Assembly: GCF_020520425.1 (NCBI RefSeq)
Contig: NC_079489.1
Span: 20,670,001-20,734,000 of the forward strand
Direction: 5' to 3'
Source: Spinacia oleracea
Taxonomy: Eukaryota > Streptophyta > Magnoliopsida > Caryophyllales > Amaranthaceae
DNA: 64,000 nt
Below the pieces are notes generated by a model. The model saw only the letters and a program-made list of their open reading frames with translations, had not been told where the DNA came from and ran no database searches. This document shows positions 18,580 to 29,669 of this stretch, piece after piece (positions within the stretch are counted from its first letter, which is position 1; each line of letters opens with the position of its first letter). Both the position numbers and the translations under genes were made by a program.

Positions 18580-21500
18580 ATGGAGAAGTTTGTATCAAGC
18601 TGGAGTGATGGTAAGACATTGCCGGAAAACTATATATTCCCACCAGAACAAAGACCAGGGAAACTCATCCTTCCTACATCCAATTACGTTACACCTGTCA
18701 TCGATCTCGGGAAATTAGATGGGCCTGATCACTCCATTGTTGTTCATCAGATTCTTCAAGCTTGTCAAGAACTTGGAGCTTTTCAGGTACCGTACTCCCA
18801 CATCATAACTTCCTAATTCACGTCACTTTTTGCTACAATACTTGATCCGTATCATAATTTTTGCAAAACCAGTGTTTGATTTTTTTACTTAATTTTACAG
18901 AAGTACTTTGATTTTTTCTTGTATTAGATTTTTATAAAAGTAGATGCGATCTCAACTCTCAAGTTCTGATACACCTAAAACTTTAACAAGTTGAATTAGT
19001 TGTCACTCACTCAAAATAATTCCAAGTATTTATCCGATTATTCCGGAGTAATCCCAGTTTTTTAATGTCTTCCGCAAATTGATCCTGAGCAAGATTAAGC
19101 GGCACTCTGAGCAATAGTCTTATCTATACCTAGTATTTAAAAAGTATAACCATAAATTATTGGAAGCCATGTGTTACCATAGATTATTGGAAACCATGTG
19201 TCATCCCTCATTTCATTCATTAATTCATTATTAGTTTTTTTATTTTTTTTATTATTGTTTCTATGTTTTACAACTTTAACTCCTCTTCCACTTCATCTTC
19301 CTTATTCAACATAAATTATCAATAGTCCAATATACACATTAATCTCTTCCACTTTACCCCTTTAACATTCAATATTAACTCAACATATATTTTTTTATAT
19401 TTTTTCAACCTTCAAATTAGGGGTGACAATTTCATCAAACTCCGATGGATATTCGAACAACTCGAACCGAATATATGGTTGAAACCCGATAAAACACTGA
19501 TGTTAAAAGGGTGGCGCGTGGATCGGGTGATGGGTCGGGTCGAATTCGGGTGGAGCTTCACCCAACCCGTCACCCGATCCATCATTTGATCCATCCATCC
19601 ATCCGTTAAAATTAATAATTTTGTTTACTACAATTACTTAATTATTAATAGAATCATGTATGTATTACCTAATAATTTATTATTATTAGTTTTCGGTTAT
19701 TTTATAATGTAGATGTCAAAATTATAATTCATTGTCCACTATACTAACACATATTACTTTATATTGATTGATATTATAAATAAAGTTGACGATACTTTTA
19801 ATTACTATCGTTAATCATCCGACCAACCCAATTAATCCGCGGATGCATGATGGATGAGCCGGATGTGGATGGATGGTAAATGGAGTGACGGATGGGTTGG
19901 ATCATAGATGAAAAGTGGACGGATGGAGGCGGATGAATCTCCACCCGATCGACCTCCGATCCATTGCCACTTCAAATTACACCTCTATTTAATTCATATA
20001 TTACCAAAAATCACAAGTCATCACTAATTAAAACTTTAAAAGACAGCTGAACAACCATTATGCAACCGCCCGTTCTATGAACGGGTTCAAAAGCTAGTTC
20101 AGTATTAACTTAAGACCTCCCATTTAAGTGGAAGGGTATGACAAAAGTCTGAGCAAGAGTCTTGAAATTCCAACACTCTACTTAAAACGTTTAAACATTA
20201 CATTCAATCTTAATTATTATTATTTATTCTTTTTTTATTTTATTATTTTTATAAATTTGAGGAGTCTTGAATGAGTACGACTGTACGAGGGGTGAAGTGG
20301 AAATTTTAAGTAAGTCTGAAACAATCTCAACAAGAATGTGATTAATTGAAAATAAATAAAAATATGTCGTGGAAGTCTTAGCTTATACTAGCGCTAATCT
20401 TAAGGTAAGTCACCTATTTTAACCGGTAATTTTATTTGGCGCATTCAAATCACAGCCACCTTACTCCACCCTTTCCGCCACCGCCTGCTAACAAAACCCA
20501 GCCTCAGCTCCACCATAACCACCGCAACATCTTACCCTTACCAAACTATAAATCACTTACCACCAAATAATTAAAATACCCAATTACAAAACATAAACAA
20601 CAGAGTAATGGACGATGCAAGACAAATGTTCCACGAATTTCGCTTAGCCCTAATCTTACCGATTGATAATAATGCAATCATTAACTAGCTAGCTAACCTC
20701 ATTCATTGAGGAGCAGGTGTTTAATCATGGGGTGGCTCGAAGATTAATGGATGATGCAAGACAAATGTTGGACGAATTCTTTAAGCTTCCCGCTGAAGAT
20801 AAATCAGCACTTATCACTTCAGACCCTAACAGTAAATTCAAAATGTACACAAGTACAGTTAACTATGATGAAGAAAAGATTCACCTATGGAGGGATGCTT
20901 TTCAACAGGTATGTACTCCTTTGGAAGAATGCATCCCACATTGGCCGGCGAAACCTGCTAAATACAGGTAACTGGAATATAATTCTTTGTTTTCTGATCA
21001 AAGTAATAATCGACTAACTAATACAGCTGTCCAGGGAGATTATTGAGGAATACACCAGAAAAGTAAATGAGCTGGGATTGCGAATTCTTGACCTGATATG
21101 TGAAGGACTGGGAATAGAAGCAGGATACTTTGCAAATGAGCAGAGCCAACACATAGAGCTGATTGTTAATCATTACCCTGTATGCCCTGATCCTACTCTT
21201 ACATTGGGTGTTGGTAAACACAGTGATCGTAGTCTCATTACCATTCTTATGCAAGGAAGTGTCCCAGGGCTACAAATTTTTAAGGATGATGAATGGGTTG
21301 GTGTTGATCCTATTCCTGAGGCATTTGTGGTTCATATTGGTAACATTATGCAGGTGTGCAGATAATCCTCCATACATTTCATGTTGTTTTTCATCAAGTT
21401 TTTAACATTGGTTATGTAATTGTCTGCAGATAGCTAGTAACGGAAAGCTCCTAAATGGAGATCATCGAGCAGTGACTAATGCGTATGAAGCTCGTGAAAG

Positions 21501-21678
21501 TGCAGTCCTTTTCTTTATGCCAACAAAGGACTGTTTCATTGAACCTGCAAAAGCTCTTATCACTGCAGAGAATCCTCCACTCTACAGGGGTTTCCGGTAT
21601 CATGAGTACCTTGCAGCTCACAATACAGCTCGTCGATTGAAGGATCCTGACCTCTTGCTCAAACCATTCCGAATATAA
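18580..21678 (+). CDS. 2-oxoglutarate/Fe(II) dioxygenase, hyoscyamine 6-dioxygenase-like
   Basis: Host gene with four exons: 18580-18786, 20717-20967, 21035-21353, 21430-21678; all borders are GT-AG and the phases agree, giving 341 residues, the usual length. The enzyme class oxidises small molecules (hydroxylation, epoxidation or desaturation) using Fe(II), 2-oxoglutarate and oxygen, normally in the cytosol. Residues about 38-140 form the DIOX_N region (VIDLGKL, ACQELGAFQVFNHGV); about 165-290 the catalytic jelly roll with NHYPVCPDP, the iron ligands H215, D217 and H271, and the 2-oxoglutarate-binding R281-x-S283. N-terminus (FVSSWS) and overall pattern resemble hyoscyamine 6-dioxygenase and related DOXC enzymes; the true substrate cannot be told from sequence. 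Intron 1 is 1.93 kb, the others 67-76 bp. It looks intact. Confidence 0.9.
19148..19202. repeat. 27-bp direct repeat, two copies
   Basis: ACCATAAATTATTGGAAGCC and ACCATAGATTATTGGAAACC, each followed by ATGTGT, stand head to tail in intron 1 of the dioxygenase gene. Confidence 0.6.
19420..19970. mobile_element. hAT-type MITE in intron 1
   Basis: Starts GGGGTGACAAT and ends ATTGCCAC, the GGGGTGNCAAT-like ends of many plant hAT MITEs, flanked by TTCAAATTA on both sides (19411-19419 and 19971-19979), about the 8-bp duplication expected. The interior is rich in GGATGGAT and GGGTCGGGT words and has no coding frame. Confidence 0.65.
20607..20640 (+). other. Ghost copy of part of exon 2 inside intron 1
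   Basis: 34 bases matching exon 2 at 20746-20779 with about four differences, 139 bp upstream of the real copy. It includes GATGCAAGACAAATGTT, the codons for the DARQML stretch. It lacks a clear acceptor and the match breaks off, so it is a partial local duplication, not an alternative exon. Confidence 0.75.
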
Positions 21679-21942
21679 GGTTAAAAACACCATCTCATTC
21701 ACTGTTTTTCAAGGTCATGTTTATCCGCATACAGCATTTAAAGCAATTATACTCAACTCATAACATTTGTATCGTTTGGAAGTCGAAATATTGGTTTTTA
21801 AACCGTTTGTATCTTAGTCTCTGCTTCTTTTGACATATAACAATTTTCATTTTCCTTTGTTTTTTCTTCTAATTCTTTACATCCTTTTGTATCTCCTACC
21901 AATCTCATCCACCATTTTTCTTTTTCCATTTTAATTTTGACT
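21679..21942 (+). other. 3' flank of the dioxygenase gene
   Basis: Presumed 3' UTR and terminator region. T-rich, with TTTGTATC words, but no canonical AATAAA close to the stop. Nothing else recognised. Confidence 0.4.
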
Positions 21943-22854
21943 CCGTTTTATTTGGAGCACGTAAAACGCTATGAGTGCAATATGATTTTCCATGGAAAAT
22001 ATTTTATAAGGGAAAACACAATTTCAAAATAGTTTCTTTTGTTTGGTTTCTTAAAAGAAAATGGACGAAGGAAGGGAAAGTGAGGAGAAAAGGTGGAAAA
22101 GTGTTTTCCCTCCCTTTCAAATGGAATTTTTTTTCCTCTTTTGAGAGAGTATGAGAAATTGTTTTTCATCCCTTGTCAAACGCAAAGGCTACACATACCC
22201 TTTGGGGTATGTGGGCCTTGTATACCCTGTTCATTTGTTGGGCGAAGACACCTTAGCAGTGCCACATCAGAAACGAAATTTCCTCTGGTTAAAAGTTGAA
22301 TTTTTTTTCCTGTTTTTTTAATGGATGATACCAATGTTGTGAACATTTTTCCAGTTCTTCACTCGTGGTAGCCATGGTTGTTGAAGATCTTCATTCGTGA
22401 TGTAAATGAATCCATAATAAGTTTGTATCGAGCTTCAATTATCGTATTTGTTATTGTTTGCCTTGGTCAAGTTTAAGATGATACATGAGCATAGGGCGGA
22501 TTTAACAATGCTTGTTGGTTTTATTATTTTATTATGTTGAACTTCATAAAAATATATGTTGTGAATATGTTTTACACAATATTTTTTTATTATAACATAT
22601 GTTTTTGTTAATGTTTAGAAATATTACAGTTAAATTATTTCTGTTTCGCTATATGAAATGTAAAACCAAAAAAACAAAAATATGGGTAGACTTGATGATT
22701 GCTTTTGACAAAATTTGTCAAAAGTATTTAATGGAGGGTCGTGTATGAGGGGAGGTGTAAGAGCCGTTCTGACTTTGTACGTGTTTTGGTTGAAAAATCA
22801 GTCCAAAAAAAATGTTTGAGCAAATTCGAAATAATTGAACATAAAGTCTGCATA

Positions 22855-23165
22855 ATTGGAAAACCAAGTGGAATAAAGGGGTAAAAAAGTTGAGGGGGGG
22901 GGGGGGGGGGGGGGTTTGAATACTAATTAATTATGCTGAAGCAAGGAATCGTACCCTTGACCTAGGAGCAAGACAAGCGCACTATTTTAAAGCATATGGT
23001 GTAACTAAGTCGACAGTGAGGCAAAGTCATTGGCCTTAGTCAACACAAATTGTACTTAAGCGCTATTATTATGGTTTACTAAAACAAAATATATAACGCA
23101 ATGTTAATTTTTTTTTTTTATATGGAATAACGTATTAAAAAGCGCAATATTTCAAGAAAAAATGC
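22855..23165. repeat. Left arm of internal inverted repeat (with G21 run and tRNA-like word)
   Basis: Pairs with 25105-25400 in reverse. The best-matched part, reversed, runs TTGTGTTGACTAAGGCCAAT, TTTGCCTC, GTTACACCATATGC, AAAATAGTGCGCTTG and ends with GGTCAAGGGTTCGATTCC, a near-perfect tRNA T-arm/B-box. A run of 21 G (22894-22914) is opposed by C12 in the other arm. Confidence 0.65.
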
Positions 23166-23954
23166 AATGTTTTTAGGCAAATTTTATTAATTACTCGAAG
23201 CAACCCAATAATATTTACTAAAAACGTTTACTAATTTTATTACCAACGTGTGAAAATCATTAGAAGTGACTTAAAAAGCCGAATAGTTCATAACAATATT
23301 AGGTTTTAAAAATTACAAAGAAAATCACTTAAAAAGCCGCATTACAATAATATTAGTTAAAATCACTATATTATTAGAACATAATTAGAAATCTAAAATA
23401 CTTAATAATATCAAAAGATTACTGAATTTCTACGTAGCCGACTTACATTACAAAATTCAAGTATTAACACGTAGTAGTTATTCCTCGTTGAACAAAGATT
23501 GCAACGAATTTCCAAATTCGTCGTCGTCGTAGACATGATGATGGCACTTAGACACAAATTGTCAAAAGTAGTAAAAATAGGGTCCTGTAAGAGGAGGGAG
23601 TGTAAGAGTAGGGTAGACTTTTTGTGTTTACATGAAATTAAAGATAACATTTTAGGTTGAAAAATGAAACATTAAAACCTAGTAATTAATCTAAACCTAA
23701 TAATCTAAACCAAGTTAATATTTTAGCTTGAAAAACGAGACATTAAAATTTAATAAAACCATTATAAATAAAATAAAATTTCCGTTTAATAAAACGAAAG
23801 TGAGTAAGGAAAACAAATCGTATTTTTAATTACATTATATAAAAATAAAGTAACGATTGTTTGGGCATAGGTAATAATTGTTTACAATAAGTACTTGTTG
23901 TATTAAACTTAAAATTAGTTATTAGAATACCCTAAACCCTAAAGTTAGAATCGT

Positions 23955-24560
23955 TACTATTTTGGTATGTAAACAGACCTCAGGGATTCCTAATGATCGC
24001 AATATACTCTACATTTAGAATCTTGACCATGTTCGTGTTTAATATATAGGAACTTAAGGATTCTTAACGATTGCAATATACTCTAAAGTTAGAATCGTGA
24101 CCATGTTCATGTTTAAAAGGACCTCAAATATTCTTAATGATTGCAATATACTCTTAACATAGAATCGTGAATATGTTCGGGTTTAAAAGGACCTCGGGGA
24201 TTCTTAACTATCGCAATATACTCTAAAGTAAGAATCGTGACCATGTTCGTGTTTAAAAGGAAATCAGAGATTCTTAACGATCGTAATATACTCATAAGTT
24301 ATAATTGTGACCATGTAAAGAATGTGTGAAACGACTTCGGGGATTCTTAACGATCGCAATATACTCCATTTTAGAATCGTGAATATGTTCGAGTTTAAAA
24401 GGACTTCGAGGATTCTTAACGATCGCAATATACTCTTAACTTAGGAGCGATATTATTTTCGTGTTTAACCGCACCTCGGGGATTCTTAACGATTGCAATA
24501 TACTCGTAACTTAGAGTCGTTGAAATGTTCATGTTCAACTTATTAGTGTACCATATATAA
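23955..24560. repeat. 70-bp tandem repeat array, 8 copies
   Basis: The word GCAATATACTC recurs at 23999, 24073, 24143, 24213, 24283 (GTAATATACTC), 24356, 24425 and 24495, spacing 69-74 bp. Each unit carries GGATTCTTAACGAT before and AGAATCGTGACCATGTTCG after. It lies in the loop between the two inverted arms. Confidence 0.88.
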
Positions 24561-24607
24561 TTCTGACTATTGAGGTTTTGAAATGATTGTACCGTGTTTT
24601 GAACTTA

Positions 24608-24898
24608 CTACTCCCTCCGTCCCAGATTAGTTGTTACACTTTCCATTTTCGTCCGTCCTAGATTAGTTGTTACACTTCTAAATTACGAATGACCCCACAA
24701 TTATTATTTTGTCTCTCTCTTCCCACTAAATATTTTTTGTCCCCACACTCTCTCTCATTCAATTAAAAAAAATACCCCACTAACTCCTATCACATCTACT
24801 TTTTCAATAAAATAACAATTTGATAACCAAACAACCACTTATCACCTAAAACTTTGTGCAAAGGTAAGTGTAACAACTAATGTGGGACGGAGGGAGTA
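24608..24898. mobile_element. Stowaway MITE (complete)
   Basis: 291 bp with TA at both ends and long terminal inverted repeats: CTCCCTCCGTCCCAGATTAG at the left and its near mirror CTAATGTGGGACGGAGGGAG at the right, continuing into TTGTTACACTT/AAGTGTAACAA. Non-coding. Confidence 0.92.
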
Positions 24899-25104
24899 TT
24901 TATTTATTTTATTTTATGTGTTTAATTTCATATTGGGTCGTTCATGAAATATATAGCAAAATTAACATATTTCCCGTAATACAACTTTATAACAGGGCCA
25001 CCATCGACTGCCGTGTTTTGCAACGAAAGTCGTAGCCACACTTGTCTAAAAAGTCGAAAACCAAAAAGTAGGATTGGTCTTATAAAAAGTAGACCGGCTA
25101 CATT

Positions 25105-25400
25105 CACTGCGTTTTAGGGTGATGCAATGTTTTACACAAATTATTGCATTTTATAATACTACTATTTAAATTATTAATTTATCTTTTGCGTTATATATTA
25201 TGTTTATGTATAAAACAAAAAATAGCGCTTAATTAGATTTTGTGTTGCCAATGGCTTTGCCTCGCCGTCAACTTGGTTACACTATGTGCCTTAAAATAGA
25301 ATGCGCTTTCCTCTAAGGTCACTGGTTCGATTCGCAGCTGGAACATATTTAACTTCACTCCCTCCCTCCCTCCCCCCCCCCCCACCTTTTTATTTCAAAA
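25105..25400. repeat. Right arm of internal inverted repeat
   Basis: Mirror of 22855-23165. Reads TTGTGTTGCCAATGGCTTTG, GGTTACACTATGTGCC, AAAATAGAATGCGCTTTCC and ends in GGTTCGATTCGCAGC, then C-rich tract to 25383. Confidence 0.65.
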
Positions 25401-26348
25401 AGCCATACTCTTGACTTCTTATATCCCCCTAGCCTGCAACAATTACATCGTTCATTATTCATTATTCATATTAATATTTATTGTTAACTAACTTATATAA
25501 CAAAGTACATAATAATTTCAACAAGAAGTACGTAACGTTCAGAATATACTTTTTGTGGACAACAAATAGTTCAACAGCGGATAAGTACGATAACTTCATT
25601 ATCACATTTAGAAAAATAATCATATAAAATATTTTCGTTAAATCCATGAATACATTCATAAGATAAACATCAAAGTCTTGTGCACTATTGGTTACTCCCG
25701 TAATCAAATGTTAGTGAATAATTTTGAGAAAGGTTCATTTCCTCTTGTGTTGTTGTTTGCTTCTTCTTCGACGATCCAACACCTTTATCAAATTTAGTAT
25801 TTCTTCCATATCTCTTAAGTATAAAACTTTAATATATCATGGTACATTATGAACAACGTGCTATAATAAAGTTTAATTTGAATAAACCATTTTTAATAAA
25901 ATAAAATAAAAGGTTAATATTATATAACGAAAATCATTTGTTGTTAATACGTAACTGCATCACATAATAACCAAAACCTAGTTATATATTATAAAAACAA
26001 ACAATGTGTTACATATTTTAATACAACGTAACTATAAACACATATTTCATACACAACATCGTTTACTCCACCCATCACATTCAAGAACTCAGATCAAATA
26101 TGGATTTCCGAGGAGATAACATACATTCAATAATTGTTACACACTTATAAAATAAATTGACCATTACCAATTTCATGCACTAGATAGATAATCAAAACAT
26201 AGATAGAAAAATAATACTAGAAGTTCAAGAAATTACCTTGTATCCGATGAGCTTCATCTCAAATAATACTAGAAGTTTAAGAAATTACCAACAATGGTGA
26301 AGCTTCAGGAAAGATTTTTTATTTTTTTTTGGTTCGGATGAGCGGGAA
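25401..26348. other. AT-rich interior of the inverted-repeat element
   Basis: Very AT-rich; scattered short frames without recognisable protein. A second C-run lies at about 26441-26452. Confidence 0.5.
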
Positions 26349-26831
26349 CTAAATTTGGAAAGAATGAGCGGAAATTGTCCCGCTGAAGCATACCCTTAAG
26401 GCGCAATTACCCCAAAATTCTCCCCAAATAAAACCCAAATCCCCCCCCCCCCTCCAAAATGAAACTTTCATCTTCTGACATGCACCAACAAGAGACCCGA
26501 GTATGGAGGCCCTACATACCCCCAGGGTATGTGTATCATCTCCCCTTGTCAAATCAAACAACGTAAAATTATTGAAACGGGAAAATCGTTTTCCAAGATA
26601 TTGTTTTACACTCTACCAAACGGATATATTTCTTATAACTTTTATATGATAAACACACAAAGAAAAGCGGTTTGAACTAAAAAAGATTTACTCATATACT
26701 TTATCGGAAATATCAAGGTGTAGTAAAAGAAATAACATATTATGACGGCATCTTGTTTAATTTGATACTTGTTGTATTTAGATGTTTTCAAGGCTAATAT
26801 GAAGAGAAATGAATTGAGAATTTACGGAACT

Positions 26832-28380
26832 TGTTGTGCCGTGTTAACTAAGCCACTGCATTAAAAACGAGAGTCGGTGCAACCTGGGAACACAATTGTA
26901 TTAACATATTCCTTCTCTAAGGTTTACACAACTCTCAACACACAATGACACTATTGGTTGTGAGATGGGGTTACTAGAATGTACTTATGCCCAGAAGGAG
27001 AAGAAGAAAGAATTATTTTATGTAAGAAAAACCAGAAATGAAGCATGTACTTATAGAATTAGTGGAGGAATCAATCCAACCAAGAAATCCAAGAGATTCA
27101 AAGGAATCCAATGACCATAGTCATGACAATTAATCTCTGATAATGAAGCGTCAATACCCCCCGTAATCAAGAGGAACATAAACACAATCCAACTCACCAT
27201 AATTAGAAAGATTAATAGCCCTTTAAACATACTTAATAAGGTTGTTACAAAAGTAATTACGAGTAAGCAAAGCCAACGTATAAAAGTACGTCTTTTGGTC
27301 TCCTCCCGATCATGTGACACCCATATTACCAAAACTCTTTAATTCGACCGATCGGGTGCAAAAAACAGTGAAATAATATGAACACGCGCCCGCTCGAGAA
27401 AATTAATAGCCCATTTTCTGTTTGCATACGCGTCCGATCGGGCGGCATCGGGTGGACTCTTTTTCAAGCTTTACTTCCAACAATCTCTGACTAAAGATTA
27501 GAAAAATAAATGATGGAAAAGGAGAGGAATGTCTGGGCATAAGAAGAGATAAATACATAACATCCGATTACATTAAAGTAAATCGAAACGAAATGCTTAG
27601 TGAAGTGGAATAATGACTTACAAGCCCAGGTATGGACAAACCTTTAAACCCTCAAACTTCTGATCAAATAGTGGACTAACCCTAAAACTCTAAGATTTAA
27701 GTGAATCCCCCACAACACATATCTCACTCCAAAAATCTAGTGAAATCCTCAAAGTGTACGCGTTTTAAGCTATGTGTTTACCTTAGTTCCCATGAAAGCT
27801 CTAGGAAACCGCCCAAGTTTTCATTGAAGATGGTGAGTCTTCAAAACCATGTATGTAGGTGAATCCCTTGTGTTTCTCAATAGAAAAAAACATATCTTAT
27901 GGTCCATTAAGAGTTGAAAAAAACTAAATCTCCACAAAAAATACAACGGTGGATTTCTCAAGTGCTTAGCTAGAGCACCTACTACGTAAGTATAAATCCA
28001 TTAAAAGAATTGAACGAATTCAACCTACATCAAGCATTACAATCCAAAGAATACCACTGGGATGAAATATTAGTAATTCTAATCATATTCACTTAATGGG
28101 CTTGAGCCCCATCCCACTCGCGTGTCAAGAACTTGATTCCTTGTGGACCCCTTAGTAAAAGGATCCGCCAAATATCTTTCGGACCTAACATAGTTCAAGG
28201 AAATTACTCCATTTTTGAGTAGCTTCATCACATAACTATGTCTAAGGCATATATGCCTCTTCTTACTATTGTAGTTGCTATTATTAGCCACACCAATCGC
28301 TGCTTCAGAGTCATAATGCAAAGACACCGTTCCAATCCCTGACATTGTTTCAAAATTCAATTCCAAACACAAGTTTAAAT
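26832..28380 (-). mobile_element. Ty1/copia remnant: LTR and RNase H end
   Basis: On the minus strand, a frame at 28372-28079 reads the C-terminal half of a copia RNase H (LHYDSEAAIGVANN, KKRHICLRHSYV, ADPFTKG). Downstream, after GAGAT, an LTR starts TGTTGGAAGTAAAGCTTG at 27482 and ends ...GCACAACA at 26832 (651 bp). GAGATTGTTGGAA is the normal junction of copia elements. The LTR has three CGATCGGG words. The rest of the element is missing; it is old and broken, with several disturbances. Confidence 0.7.
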
Positions 28381-29160
28381 CCTAATACAATCTTCAAAAA
28401 AAGATGCCACGATTCAACTATGAGACACATTTCCACTCAAAATCATATAAGCATCTTTGAAATCGGGCGTTGACCCATAAAATTGAGCATCCCGGAGTCG
28501 ACCCACAAATCTGAACATCCCTGCAAAACCTGATCAACCGTTCTGAAAAGGAAAATTTTCCTAAAAATATATCTTTCCTAGTCGCAAAGTTTTTATTTTA
28601 ACCTTGTTAATGAAGAAAGACAAAGGTACATGCAATTAATTACAAAATCGCCAAATCACCTAACAAATCCTAAGCAATGATTCGGGTTGTCGGGAATTGT
28701 GCAAGCCAGGCGCATGCTAGACCGCTTTAAAAACCTATATTTAAACCCTCAATTTTTCAGAAATTGAGGAAATTTTGAACATTTTCAAGTAACCAAACTC
28801 TTCCTAGTTCTACTCACTTTCAAATACAAAAAAAAACACAATTTCAATACAAATACGTACAATCATAAAATATTTTCTAATACAAGCATGTAACTCATGT
28901 TTATTGGAAAAAGAAACCCACCTTTGATAATGAGATGAGTGCCAAAGAGTGTCTATTCGGGACGGGGCAGGCAGCCCACATACATGATGATATGTAGCCT
29001 AGTATACTTTCTCCATCTTCATGGCGCAATATTTGAGCGTTTATGCGTTGCGTGAATGACTCTAGTCACGTCTCGGAAGTTCCTCTTAAGCCGGAGTCCT
29101 TTATTGTTCATGTAGAAATTGCAGTAGATGGTGTAATGACAAGGTGCAACGAAGGAAGCT
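28381..29160. other. Gene-poor stretch
   Basis: AT-rich sequence with no recognised gene or element end. Confidence 0.45.
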
Positions 29161-29318
29161 CGGGACAGAGCTGTATGATGCACTTACTTTTTGAAGTATA
29201 ACCTTCGCCGCACATCGGTTATGGTAGTTGACTCGCTAAAGCTCGAAGTAATCCAATTATGAGGTGGGTCAACTTTCTTACCAGTTTGATTTTCCCCAAA
29301 AACATGGGGTTTGATTAA

Positions 29319-29669
29319 ATGTATCACCCTGTAAATGTAGGGCCAGTTTCCTGTAAGGCAATGCGCGGGTCCTTTTATCACCCCACGGAGTTGAGGCAGC
29401 TTATCCAAGCTCAATTCAACGAGCGCAGATTGGGCGTGTTGTCCAGACATTCGTCGTTCGACTTCCGAGGTGTACGGGGAAAAGGAATCACCATGAAACT
29501 AGTACCCGTCGAGGGGAGGAAGAAGGAGTTGTTCAAGAACTCGCTGGCAGAATTACTCATTTTGATAAATGGGGATGGAATTGTACATTCAAAAGGGAAG
29601 GTGTCCGTTAAAGAGAAAAGCCCTCCCACAGCACTAATAGTTGATTACCCACCATGTGCTATCACATAG
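29319..29669 (+). other. Unrecognised open frame in a GC-richer island
   Basis: Within 28960-29690 base composition is closer to 45% GC than the surrounding AT-rich DNA. A 116-residue plus-strand frame (YHPTELRQLIQ, ERRLGVLSRHSSFDFRGVRG, KGITMKLVPVEG) is protein-like but overlaps a 72-residue and an 88-residue frame on the minus strand, so direction is unclear. I do not recognise a family. It may be a gene relic or organelle-derived DNA. Confidence 0.25.

Larger units (their letters stand above)
22181..26543. mobile_element. Non-autonomous Mutator-like element with inverted arms
   Basis: Bounded by a 10-bp direct repeat CCTTGTCAAA (22171-22180 and 26544-26553), in the 9-11-bp range of Mutator-like elements. 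Terminal inverted repeats centre on TACACATACCC...GGGGTATGT at the left and the same motif reversed at the right (about 26495-26540). 4.36 kb, no transposase found. It contains a second inverted pair, a 70-bp tandem array and a complete Stowaway MITE. Confidence 0.55.
21943..26622. mobile_element. Outer MITE-like inverted repeat, split
   Basis: Sequence around 21943-22020 (CCGTTTTATTTGGAGCACGT, later GATTTTCCATGGAAAATAT) is mirrored by 26560-26622, which read backwards gives CCGTTTGGTAGAGTGTAAAA and later GGAAAACGATTTTCCC. This suggests an older MITE into which the 22181-26543 element inserted. Ends and family are uncertain. Confidence 0.4.

Noticed and set aside
19420-19970. Helitron in the dioxygenase intron
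   Set aside because: No TC start, CTRR end or terminal hairpin; the ends and duplications fit a hAT-type MITE better.
22925-23010. A functional tRNA gene
   Set aside because: Only the T-arm/B-box region is convincing; no complete acceptor stem or anticodon arm could be folded by eye.
27051-27332. A 93-residue membrane-like protein on the minus strand
   Set aside because: It lies entirely inside the copia LTR and is a chance frame.
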